The position numbers and the translations under genes were made by a program. Under the pieces are notes generated by a model. The model worked only from the letters and a program-made list of their open reading frames with translations. It was not told the DNA's origin and ran no database searches. Below are positions 24,897 through 31,716 of a stretch of DNA of 31,716 nucleotides, piece by piece (positions within the stretch are counted from its first letter, which is position 1; the number at the start of each line of letters is the position of its first letter). The DNA is from Myxococcales bacterium (GTDB lineage Bacteria > Myxococcota > Polyangia > HGW-17 > SLPX01): positions 1 through 31,716 of the forward strand of contig SLPX01000212.1 of NCBI GenBank assembly GCA_007131745.1, given 5' to 3'.

Positions 24897-25601
24897 CTAA
24901 ATATAGTGGGAACGCACCCACTTGCCTGTTTCACCTACCACCGTTTGGATGATTTCCATGCTTTTCTCGTCATCGCCTTCCACTCCAAGACCGTGATCGC
25001 CGCCGGGAATGACTATGTTTTGCACCGGCGAAGAAATCTTTTTCAGCACTCCGGCGAGAAGATCGCTTCGACAGTATGGATCCCTTTCTCCGGTGATGAA
25101 GAGTTGCGGAGCTTTTATCTTGTACAGGTCCGAATCCCTTAGACGGTCCGTTGCTTCAGGTCTGTGGAGAGGATAACCGAGGTACATAAGACCTTGTGCT
25201 TCGCCGTGTTCAGCCTGGTGAGCGGCGGCCATTCTTGCGGCCAGTGATTTTCCGCCGATGATTACATGCGGATCATGGCTATCGAGTCGAGTTTTGACCC
25301 ATCCAATTGCCGCGGAGATCGTTTCGATCAGAATCGAAGGTTCGTCTACGGTTTCGTTTCCTTTCTGCCGGAATGGAAAATTGTAACGAAGTCCACAAAA
25401 CCCTTTTTCTGCAAGGATGTCCAATGTCGAGACCAAGAGCGGGTGATCCTTACTGTTCATTATGCCGTGGCCGAAAACGAAAACCACCGCTTTTTCAGGA
25501 ATGGATTCAGGCGAAGTGAAAACAGCGTCCACCCTGGGTTGTGCAGGGGCGACATCCAGCTTCAGGACTGTTTTTTTTATCGCCTTGTGATCAGTTGTCA
25601 T
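24897..25601 (-). CDS. Alpha/beta hydrolase, TEX30/KANL3-like
   Basis: 234 residues with AGGAG seven bases before ATG 25599-25601. The alpha/beta-hydrolase core is plain: F-V-F-G-H-G (41-46, oxyanion strand), L-R-Y-N-F-P-F (71-77), the nucleophile elbow GGKSLAAR (116-123; Ser119), L-F-I-T-G-E-R-D-P-Y (167-176; Asp174), and I-P-G-G-D-H (198-203; His203). The small size and the elbow G-G-K-S-L/M-A-A-R fit the TEX30/KANL3 family of predicted hydrolases. Cytosolic; no signal peptide. Substrate unknown. Its stop is four bases from that of the convergent lipoprotein gene, leaving no room for a separate terminator. Confidence 0.88.
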   Translation of the reverse strand: MTTDHKAIKKTVLKLDVAPAQPRVDAVFTSPESIPEKAVVFVFGHGIMNSKDHPLLVSTLDILAEKGFCGLRYNFPFRQKGNETVDEPSILIETISAAIGWVKTRLDSHDPHVIIGGKSLAARMAAAHQAEHGEAQGLMYLGYPLHRPEATDRLRDSDLYKIKAPQLFITGERDPYCRSDLLAGVLKKISSPVQNIVIPGGDHGLGVEGDDEKSMEIIQTVVGETGKWVRSHYI

Positions 25602-25896
25602 GAAAAATCTCCTGCTTGCGCTGGGGTTAAAAAAAAAAGCGCATTCATTTTATTCAGTATAACACAAAAAACGTCCGCTTCTTCCCTTATCACAATAACT
25701 GCTGAAAGGGAGGACTTTGGGTACGGATCCTGATCGAATTCTCTCGGCAAATTCGAAACATGAATCAGGGGGGACAATGATTTTTCAAACGAATGGACAC
25801 CGGCTTTTTTGATGAATGCAATGTTGAAATGATGTAAACTGAAAAAGTCCGAGTTGTTTTTAATTTGTTTTGTTGAGAAATGTTTCGGAGGCAAAA
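25602..25896. promoter_or_regulatory. 295-base divergent intergenic region with possible rightward promoter
   Basis: On the + strand TTGATG and TGTAAA occur about 18 bases apart (about 25810-25840), a plausible promoter for the MopE-like lipoprotein; CGGAGG is placed five bases before its ATG at 25897. Near the hydrolase gene is a run of ten A (about 25629-25638). No gene was recognised inside; the 103-codon minus-strand frame across it has no family features. Confidence 0.35.
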
Positions 25897-27207
25897 ATGC
25901 ATTTATCAAGGTTTTTTCGCAAGAGGGGAAGTCTCCTTCCTGCCGTATTTGTGGGTATGCTTTTGTCTTGGTTCGGATGCACGGAGGAAGAAGATCCGGC
26001 TCCCGCTATTTTGATCGAAGTGACTCTTGAAGAAAACGCAATGTCGCTGGACGGCAAACTTAACGTGTTGAAATTCATGGTCGCTTACCCCGCGGGAGAT
26101 CAAAAGGATGATGTTGCAGAACCGCTTTATGTGACCGATTCGGAAATCACCGGAACAGAAGTGGATGTCAGCGGAAGGAGTTTGTCGGATTCCCCGTTCA
26201 AGATTCTTATCAAACGAGACCCCGAAATGAAGGCCGATAGTATCAAGGTTTTTGTTGTGGGTTATGCCGAGGGAAACAAGGCGGCGTTCGGTGTGCTCGC
26301 CAACCCGAATTACCAGAGGTTTTTTGAAGGCGAGGTGGTTTCGCGGACGATCAGGTTGGAGCGCGTTTACGAAGGAGCGCTGCCGTTTGAGATAACGAAG
26401 CATGGTTGCGTGATCGAAGACGGCGGCAAGATCATGATGGCTTCCCCGGTTGACCGGGACTGCGACGGTTATACGGTGGCTGAAGGGGATTGCGATGACG
26501 ATGATCCGAATGTCAACCCCGGGGTTGTCGACAATGTATGTGATGGAAAGGACAGTTCCTGCGGACACGTGAATAATGTTCATGGAACGACCGAAGACTG
26601 TTACGTGGTTTCTTTGGGGCAGGACAACCAAACGGTGATTGGATGTTACGAAGGTGTGCGCACCTGTGACGATATGGCGGGCGGGGGTTGGGGGGAATGC
26701 GTGATCATTGACGGGTCTCGACCGGTATCCGATGATTTGTGCGATCTTTACCTTGAGTGCCTGGAGTTGTTCCCCGAAGATCCTATGTCATGCATGGAAC
26801 AAACGAAACCTCCCGAAGATATCCTGTGTTATGTTTACATGGATTCCCAGGATGCCGATAAGGGATTGTGCGAAGATTTTCCCATTCACCCCCTTCCCGA
26901 ATACAACGACGCACTGGTTTGCAATTGGACTTTGCAACACATTCAAATGGGAACCGATGATTGGGAAATAGGTTTAACTACGGATACTGCTGATACTCCG
27001 TTGCAGTTTGGAATCGAATCCTGTGCCGGTGTGAAGTTGGTTGCTATTCCTCCGGAGCCCATCGCCAACGCGGATACCGTGCAAGTAAAGTTGAAACTGG
27101 TAAAAGATGGTGTAATGCGGGACTACAACGTGACGATAACTGCCAAACCCGGGAATTGCGAGAACGTGGACGATGGAATGTACTGCACTCCCGATTTTCC
27201 GTTTTAG
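25897..27207 (+). CDS. Lipoprotein with MopE-like Asp-rich metal-binding motif
   Basis: 436 residues. The ATG at 25897 has CGGAGG upstream; the frame is open from 25870 but the lipoprotein signal begins at this ATG, ending in S-W-F-G-C (Cys28). Residues about 34-165 are beta-rich without a recognisable family. Residues 185-225 read V-D-R-D-C-D-G-Y-T, then E-G-D-C-D-D-D-D-P-N-V-N-P-G and V-C-D-G-K-D-S-S-C-G, the MopE/Cys-Asp-rich repeat known from surface proteins of Myxococcota and methanotrophs, often associated with calcium or metals. The rest (230-436) has many cysteines (at least ten), probably disulfide bonded, and no known domain. nagZ follows ten bases after its stop. Confidence 0.82.
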   Translation: MHLSRFFRKRGSLLPAVFVGMLLSWFGCTEEEDPAPAILIEVTLEENAMSLDGKLNVLKFMVAYPAGDQKDDVAEPLYVTDSEITGTEVDVSGRSLSDSPFKILIKRDPEMKADSIKVFVVGYAEGNKAAFGVLANPNYQRFFEGEVVSRTIRLERVYEGALPFEITKHGCVIEDGGKIMMASPVDRDCDGYTVAEGDCDDDDPNVNPGVVDNVCDGKDSSCGHVNNVHGTTEDCYVVSLGQDNQTVIGCYEGVRTCDDMAGGGWGECVIIDGSRPVSDDLCDLYLECLELFPEDPMSCMEQTKPPEDILCYVYMDSQDADKGLCEDFPIHPLPEYNDALVCNWTLQHIQMGTDDWEIGLTTDTADTPLQFGIESCAGVKLVAIPPEPIANADTVQVKLKLVKDGVMRDYNVTITAKPGNCENVDDGMYCTPDFPF

Positions 27208-27216
27208 AAAGAGAAA

Positions 27217-28278
27217 ATGAATCATTTAGAGGGGTCTGTTTTTATGGACGAGATTGTGAAAAAAGCCGGGGGCGTTTTTGTTTCCGGGTTTGAAGGAACT
27301 GCTGTTCCGCGGGAATTGCTGGAAGATCTGTCGAATGACGCAATTGCAGGCGTCATTCTTTTCAAGAGAAACATCGGTTCACCCGGTGATTTGGCAGCGC
27401 TGACCGAAAGCGTGTACAAAGCATGCAAGGGTTCAGCTCCCATAGTGTCTGTGGACCAGGAAGGCGGAAGGGTGCAACGCTTGACCGAACCTTGGCGATC
27501 GTGGCCTTCGGCAGGATCGATGGGGGATTCCCGGGATACCGTGCTCATAAACGAGGTTGGTTTTGCTATGGGTGTTGAAATGGCCGCTGCCGGTTTCAAC
27601 CTGGATTTTGCTCCGGTGCTCGACACCCATACGAATCCGGAAAATCCCATAATCGGCGATCGGGCTTTTGCCTCGGATCCGGAAGACGTTGCCCGATTTG
27701 CTCTTGCTTACGCCGATGGTTTGCAACGGGCCGGGATTGCTCCGTGTGGAAAACATTTCCCCGGTCATGGAGATACTGTTACAGACAGCCACAAAACCCT
27801 TCCCCGCGTTGAACATAACGACGAGCGGCTGAGGAGAGTCGAGTTGCATCCTTTTGCAGCCGCGGTATCACATCTTCCAGCCATCATGACGGCTCACGTC
27901 GTTTTTCCCGCCTGGGACAAGGATCACCCTGCGACCTTGTCCGGCGCCATAATAAGAGGGATCTTGAGAGATGAGTTGGGGTTTAGCGGCCTGGTCGTAA
28001 GCGACGACCTCGAGATGAAAGCGGTTTCGGAGAGATATTCGCCGGGAGAGTCCGCGGTTCGATGTATACGCGCGGGTGTCGACCTGATGCTTGTGTGCAG
28101 GAGCCGGGAGGTTTTTGTGGAGGCACGCAAACGGTTGATTCAAGAGGCCCGCCGGGATGGTGTTTTTGCCGGGATGTTGGAAGATGCATGGAAAAGAGTG
28201 CAAATGTTTCGGAAAAGATTGAAGGTTAATCTCCCCGATCGCGGGTTGATGGAACGTTTAATGGCTGAGACGGGTTAG
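27217..28278 (+). CDS. nagZ: Beta-N-acetylhexosaminidase, GH3 family (NagZ type)
   Basis: 353 residues, single GH3 TIM barrel as in NagZ. Family motifs seen are V-S-V-D-Q-E-G-G-R-V-Q-R (77-88), N-L-D-F-A-P-V-L-D (128-136), the KHFPGHGDT signature (179-187), the D-S-H loop carrying the catalytic Asp-His pair (190-192), and VVSDDLEMKA (260-269) with the nucleophile Asp263. The enzyme removes GlcNAc from muropeptides in peptidoglycan recycling. No signal peptide is seen, as expected for cytosolic NagZ. Start: ATG 27217 has only a weak A/G-rich site; the in-frame ATG at 27244, nine bases after AGAGGGG, would give 344 residues and may be the true start. It lies ten bases after the lipoprotein gene. 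Confidence 0.92.
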   Translation: MNHLEGSVFMDEIVKKAGGVFVSGFEGTAVPRELLEDLSNDAIAGVILFKRNIGSPGDLAALTESVYKACKGSAPIVSVDQEGGRVQRLTEPWRSWPSAGSMGDSRDTVLINEVGFAMGVEMAAAGFNLDFAPVLDTHTNPENPIIGDRAFASDPEDVARFALAYADGLQRAGIAPCGKHFPGHGDTVTDSHKTLPRVEHNDERLRRVELHPFAAAVSHLPAIMTAHVVFPAWDKDHPATLSGAIIRGILRDELGFSGLVVSDDLEMKAVSERYSPGESAVRCIRAGVDLMLVCRSREVFVEARKRLIQEARRDGVFAGMLEDAWKRVQMFRKRLKVNLPDRGLMERLMAETG

Positions 28279-28304
28279 GGCGGTGCAACCGACCGGATCC
28301 GTTT

Positions 28305-30563
28305 TCATGCAACCGTCAGGAATCCGCTCAAGATGGTCTTTATTCCATAGTTAAAGAAATATACGCTTATCTGCTGGTTCGGGGGACTTCCGTACCATGC
28401 CTGAACCGTTCCAAGGCCGAATTTTTTGTGGCGTACTTTCATGCCCGAATACCACTGAACGTCGCTTCCAGAAACGCCTCGTTTGGGTGATTTTGAACCG
28501 GCGGTCCCTGTACGGAAAGCTTCTTTCTTCATTGCTCCCGCTATTTCGTTCCATCCCCCCGGCCGTGACCGCGCCAGGGTGAAATTGGAATATCCGGAGG
28601 AAAGTCGAATATCTTCACCTTTTCGTGCGCCGCGCTTGCCCCCTCTGTTTTCATAGCGAAGAAGATCTTCCGGTATTTCATTCAAAAAACGAGCGGGCGC
28701 ATTGTACCTGATTTGTCCCATCAAATTCCGGCACTCCGCGCGGGTCAGGTGGAGTCTTCGTTTCGCCCTCGTACACGCCACGTACGCCAGCCTTCTTTCT
28801 TCTTCCAGTTCGTTTTCATCGTAAAGTCCCCTGGCATGAGGAAAAACGCCTTCTTCCATGCCGGTAACAACGACTTCGGGAAACTCCAGTCCCTTTGCCG
28901 CGTGAACGGTCATCAGGGTCACGGCCTTGCCTGCGCCCCCTTGTCCGTCCGCGTCCGATGTCAAAGCGGTTCTTTCCAGGAATTCGGCGAGCGATGGTTC
29001 TTCGACTTCATTTTCATAGGAGCGGATGCTTCCGATCAGTTCCAGAAGGTTTTCAATGCGCCCCGTGTCTTCGGGGTTCTTGGCCGCGGATAATTCTTCG
29101 GTGTAGCGCGTGCGTTGAAGAACTTCCTCGGCCAGGTTGGACGGATACAACATGTCGGCTTTTTCCCGCAGGCTTTCCATGAGTGAAATGAAAGCAAAGG
29201 ATTTTTTCCGCGCTCCTGTTCCCAGAATTTTTTTATCCGGCCGAACTGCTTCCTTGAACGCGTCGTAGAGCGATAAATTGCTCACGGCCGCGTGATCTGC
29301 AATTTTCTTCAATGTAGCCGCGCCGATTCCTCTTTTAGGAGAGTTTATGATCCTCACAAGATCCAGATCGGATGCAGGATTCAGCAGGAACCTCAGGTAG
29401 GATAAGAGATCCTTGATTTCCTTTCGATCGTAGAACTTCACCGCGGCCACCATGCGGTATGGGATGGAAGCTTCGCGAAGAGCTTCTTCAATAGCCCTGG
29501 ATTGGGCGTGTACCCGGTAGAAAACCGCGAGATCTCCACAAGCGTTTCTTTGCTGCAATGATCTCGCAGTTTTTGCAACATAGCGGGCTTCATCCCGCTC
29601 GTCGTGGGAGACGTAGACCGAAATCGGGTCACCGCTGCCTCTGTCGGTCCAGAGTCTTTTCGGCTTCCTGCCGTGATTGTTGCGGATGATTGAAAATGCA
29701 GTGTCCAGTATGTTTTTCGTAGACCTGTAGTTCTGTTCCAGCTTGACGACTCTAGCGTTTTTGAAATCTTTTTCAAAATCCAGAATGTTCGAGACGTCCG
29801 CTCCGCGCCACGAATAAATGGACTGATCGTCGTCGCCGACCACGCAAAGGTTTCCGGTGTGCCTGGATAGTTTTTCGGTCAACAGGTACTGGACCCGGTT
29901 TGTATCCTGGAATTCATCCACCAACACGTGATCCCAGCGAACCGCCCAACCCGTGGTCCGATCCAGATCTTCTTCGATGACTTTCAGTGCGAGTGTGAGA
30001 AGATCTCCGAAATCCACTGCATTGGCCTTGCGGAGCCTTTTTGTATATGTTTCCCAGACGATGCGGGCTGTTCGATCAAAAGGATCCGAGTTGCTCAGTG
30101 ATTCTGGACCTTCGTGACGGTTTCTTTTCGTGTCGATCAAATCAAGGAATTCGCGCGGGGAAGCCTCGTTTTCCACCCCCAGGTTTTTTATCACCTCTTT
30201 CATGAGACGTTTCTGGTCGTTTGCATCGTAAATGGTGTAATCCCGAGTCAGGCCGACGCGATCCGCGGAAACCCTCAGTATATGGGCGCAGGTGCCGTGG
30301 AAAGTGGCGAGCCTCAAACCCTTGAGGTCTCCGCCTACCATTTTGCACACCCTGTCTCGCATCTCCGTGGCCGCCTTGTTCGTGAAAGTGACGGCAAGGA
30401 TCCTGTGCGGCGCGGTTCCCCTCTCTATAAGCCTTGCTATCCGGTGGGTTATCACTCGTGTCTTGCCCGACCCCGCGCCTGCAAGAACCAGGAGGGCGCC
30501 GTTTTCGTGTTCCACTGCCGATAGTTGTGCAGGGTTCAAAGAGTTTGTTTGTATGCTTGTCAT
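28305..30563 (-). CDS. ATP-dependent DNA helicase, UvrD/PcrA family
   Basis: 752 residues from ATG 30561-30563; a GTG at 30581 would add six residues. The SF1A helicase motifs are complete: LNPAQLSAVEH (Q motif, 9-19), GAGSGKT (29-35), TFTNKAATEM (59-68), TFHGT (87-91), VDEFQDTN (215-222), GDDDQSIYSWRGA (243-255), QNYRST (277-282), TLMTVHAAKGLEF and YVACTRAKRRLHLT near 540-600. The C-terminus ends in V-R-H-K-K-F-G-L-G-T-V, the Tudor-like tail of PcrA/UvrD that contacts RNA polymerase. It unwinds DNA 3' to 5' in repair and replication. Both Walker motifs are intact. Length fits PcrA (about 720-750). It converges on nagZ with 26 bases between. Confidence 0.95.
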   Translation of the reverse strand: MTSIQTNSLNPAQLSAVEHENGALLVLAGAGSGKTRVITHRIARLIERGTAPHRILAVTFTNKAATEMRDRVCKMVGGDLKGLRLATFHGTCAHILRVSADRVGLTRDYTIYDANDQKRLMKEVIKNLGVENEASPREFLDLIDTKRNRHEGPESLSNSDPFDRTARIVWETYTKRLRKANAVDFGDLLTLALKVIEEDLDRTTGWAVRWDHVLVDEFQDTNRVQYLLTEKLSRHTGNLCVVGDDDQSIYSWRGADVSNILDFEKDFKNARVVKLEQNYRSTKNILDTAFSIIRNNHGRKPKRLWTDRGSGDPISVYVSHDERDEARYVAKTARSLQQRNACGDLAVFYRVHAQSRAIEEALREASIPYRMVAAVKFYDRKEIKDLLSYLRFLLNPASDLDLVRIINSPKRGIGAATLKKIADHAAVSNLSLYDAFKEAVRPDKKILGTGARKKSFAFISLMESLREKADMLYPSNLAEEVLQRTRYTEELSAAKNPEDTGRIENLLELIGSIRSYENEVEEPSLAEFLERTALTSDADGQGGAGKAVTLMTVHAAKGLEFPEVVVTGMEEGVFPHARGLYDENELEEERRLAYVACTRAKRRLHLTRAECRNLMGQIRYNAPARFLNEIPEDLLRYENRGGKRGARKGEDIRLSSGYSNFTLARSRPGGWNEIAGAMKKEAFRTGTAGSKSPKRGVSGSDVQWYSGMKVRHKKFGLGTVQAWYGSPPNQQISVYFFNYGIKTILSGFLTVA

Positions 30564-30650
30564 GATCCGTTCGCATACCACAAGTCCCGCCGTCTGATAA
30601 GTGCCGACTCGAAAATAAGTTTAGCCCTTATCAAACAAAAGCTCGTGACA

Positions 30651-30678
30651 TTGAGTTTTCTAATGTCTTTGATAAAAT
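30651..30678 (+). promoter_or_regulatory. Probable sigma-70 promoter of the antitoxin-like gene
   Basis: TTGAGT (30651-30656) and TAAAAT (30673-30678) are 16 bases apart, good matches to the vegetative consensus. The expected transcription start (about 30684-30686) falls on or next to the ATG at 30686, and no Shine-Dalgarno is seen, so the message may be leaderless. Confidence 0.5.
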
Positions 30679-30685
30679 AAGTATC

Positions 30686-30997
30686 ATGAGGAAACAAGAT
30701 TCTTCAGAAAACTCGGATGATTTTGACAATCCGGATTTGTTACTTCATCCGAAGCATCCAAAACATCCAAAGTCTATTGATGCCGGGCGACGTATCGAGC
30801 TTGCTTGTGAAATGGCCGAAGCCGGGGTAATGATGATGAGGGAAAAGATTTGTCGCGAACATCCGGCTCTAACCCAGGAAGAAGTGACTCGCCGACTTCA
30901 TGAGTGGCTTCTAACGCGACCGGGAGCAAAGTACGGCGATGGTTTCGGCAGACCGACCTATGTCCGGGGCGACAAAGCGAATCGTGAGTTGAAATGA
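30686..30997 (+). CDS. Rv0078B-related antitoxin-like protein
   Basis: 103 residues. An acidic, His/Pro/Lys-rich N-terminal stretch (about 1-33) is followed by a compact helical domain: E-L-A-C-E-M-A-E-A-G-V-M-M-M-R-E-K, H-P-A-L-T-Q-E-E-V, R-L-H-E-W-L-L-T-R-P-G-A. This order (leader helix with an M-R/E pair, P-x-x-x-x-E-E, x-W-L-x-x-R-P-G) matches the Rv0078B-related antitoxin family that stands before AbiEii-like nucleotidyltransferase toxins. Its stop overlaps the next ATG (ATGA, 30994-30997), the usual coupling of such pairs. The family match is from memory of its pattern, so the exact name is moderately sure. Confidence 0.65.
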   Translation: MRKQDSSENSDDFDNPDLLLHPKHPKHPKSIDAGRRIELACEMAEAGVMMMREKICREHPALTQEEVTRRLHEWLLTRPGAKYGDGFGRPTYVRGDKANRELK

Positions 30998-31236
30998 ATC
31001 GATTTGTCGCCGCAATTTCTCAAGTTTCTGCATATTTGAAGGAAATAGAGGTTCCCTTTGCTTTGGTCGTCTGGACTGGATTCCGGCTTCCGCCGGAAAG
31101 ACGAATAGAAGATTCCATCACCTATCTCTATACGCGAAATCCGCCTGCCGATCAGGGAGGTTCAATAACTCCCTCGCCGGGAAGGAGGTTTCCATCCTCG
31201 TCGGTGATCCCCAACTTTACAAGGTTTGCAACGTAG
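30994..31236 (+). pseudogene. Truncated AbiEii-like nucleotidyltransferase toxin
   Basis: The first 25 codons (to about 31068) give MNRFVAAISQVSAYLKEIEV then PFALV, which is the usual opening of small AbiEii-type nucleotidyltransferases that continue G-G-L-A-V and a D-x-D motif. Here the next codons are unrelated (V-W-T-G-F-R-L-P-P-E-R), no Gly-Gly or D-x-D follows, and the frame stops after 80 codons inside the end of the convergent gene. The switch coincides with a palindromic repeat at 31081-31098. The protein would lack every catalytic residue, so it should be inactive. Overlap with the antitoxin-like gene is four bases. Confidence 0.65.
31081..31098. repeat. Short palindromic intergenic repeat at the toxin breakpoint
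   Basis: TTCCGGC (31081-31087) and GCCGGAA (31092-31098) are perfect seven-base arms around TTCC. With its flanks (CTGGATTCCGGC... GAAAGACG) it resembles the small dispersed elements often seen as G-G-A-T-T-C-C-x-x-x followed by G-A-A-T-G-A-C-G in proteobacterial intergenic DNA. No other copy was found in this window. Confidence 0.55.
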
Positions 31237-31716
31237 AAGTCGTTTTGGAGTATATTGCCGGTATATGTCTTTGCATCAGCCATAACAAGATAAGGGAAAA
31301 ACATTTCTACCGCCCTCAACCTTCCAGATGTCTCGGTTAGCCTCCTGCGGGTCTCCTGCCTGATATCGTACAACTCGATGTCCACCGGACCTGCGTAATG
31401 GATTCCGCTGTAAATCATGGTTGTCCACGCGGCCAGGTTTTCATGCAGGGCTATGCTGGGAATCGCATCTTCTTCGGGAGAGAGGGCGATGTGGAGCTTT
31501 TCAGGAATGTTGTAGAGTCCGACTCTCTCAGTTATCAGTGCAGCAGAATAATTGCCTTGATAGATGATCCAATCACCCCAAACCTTAAGATGGTAGCAGA
31601 ATACATCTGATGTTTCGGTGACGCGGTTCAGGGTTTCTTCGACCAGGTCGTAATAGTAAGCATCGCGGCCCATTGAGGTCGAGTCAACGGACTGAGCGCC
31701 GAATACAAGATATCGC
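31152..31716 (-). CDS. Beta-propeller-like protein, C-terminal part
   Basis: The frame is open to the right edge of the window (codons continue upstream of the ATG at 31673 as R-Y-L-V-F-G-A-Q-S-V-D), so this is the last 187 codons of a longer gene. The pattern of W/Y-x-x-Y-Q-G, D-I-E-L-Y-D-I-R, and repeated V/L-T-E-T-S segments with regularly spaced strands resembles TolB/WD40-like propeller blades: a strand, a D-x-Y/L-x-D-L turn, then R-V-T-E-T. Location and function cannot be told because the N-terminus is missing. Its stop lies inside the remnant of the truncated toxin frame. Confidence 0.6.
   Translation of the reverse strand, partial: RYLVFGAQSVDSTSMGRDAYYYDLVEETLNRVTETSDVFCYHLKVWGDWIIYQGNYSAALITERVGLYNIPEKLHIALSPEEDAIPSIALHENLAAWTTMIYSGIHYAGPVDIELYDIRQETRRRLTETSGRLRAVEMFFPYLVMADAKTYTGNILQNDFYVANLVKLGITDEDGNLLPGEGVIEPP

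Noticed and set aside
1..31716. CRISPR array, transposase, integrase or attachment site
   Set aside because: Searched by eye on both strands; no regularly spaced repeats and no mobile-element gene found.

Overview
The window is a dense bacterial chromosome segment of roughly balanced GC with no rRNA, tRNA, phage or transposase gene that I can see. Several features point to the delta-proteobacterial / Myxococcota-Bradymonadota sphere: a secreted amidase with a MYXO-CTERM-like tail (Cys motif, hydrophobic helix, basic end), a lipoprotein with a MopE-like Asp-rich metal-binding motif, a large soluble Ser/Thr kinase fused to an AAA-type ATPase and helical repeats, many lipoproteins, and a ferredoxin-dependent 2-oxoacid oxidoreductase. 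The lineage is an inference from family content only.

Layout. 1-4.8 kb: the 3' end of a flippase-like membrane protein, then convergent to it an FGE-fold lipoprotein and a 978-residue tandem nucleotidyltransferase. 4.8-7.6 kb: a compact korDABC operon (2-oxoglutarate:ferredoxin oxidoreductase type) read leftwards, with overlapping genes; the nucleotidyltransferase follows korC by 18 bases and may be co-transcribed. 7.8-11.7 kb: a divergent TPR-like membrane protein and the kinase-ATPase. 11.7-15.5 kb: an Arg-rich secreted protein, a large secreted protein with a deacetylase-like core, and a GNAT acetyltransferase. 15.5-18.8 kb: two lipoproteins, the second a fusion of two phospholipase D modules with a CehA/McbA-type PHP metallohydrolase. 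19.2-24.9 kb: a secreted peptidoglycan amidase, an OmpH/Skp-like chaperone, a lipoprotein with four PPC-type repeats and a YXWXXGXW lipoprotein. 24.9-30.6 kb: an alpha/beta hydrolase, the MopE-like lipoprotein, a NagZ-type GH3 enzyme and a UvrD/PcrA helicase. 30.7-31.7 kb: an antitoxin-like gene with a toxin gene cut off after about 25 codons at a palindromic repeat, then the 3' end of a beta-propeller-like protein that runs off the window.

Working together. Two themes stand out. One is central carbon metabolism: the kor operon makes or uses 2-oxoglutarate and is followed by a GlnD/GlnE-related nucleotidyltransferase, which invites a carbon/nitrogen signalling link (inference). The other is the cell envelope: signal peptides, lipoboxes, amidase, NagZ, PLD, OmpH and PPC proteins fill 11.7-28.3 kb, consistent with envelope remodelling or attack on other cells' envelopes. 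The least familiar objects are the PLD-PHP fusion lipoprotein, the tandem nucleotidyltransferase behind kor, and a G-run tandem repeat between two convergent genes.
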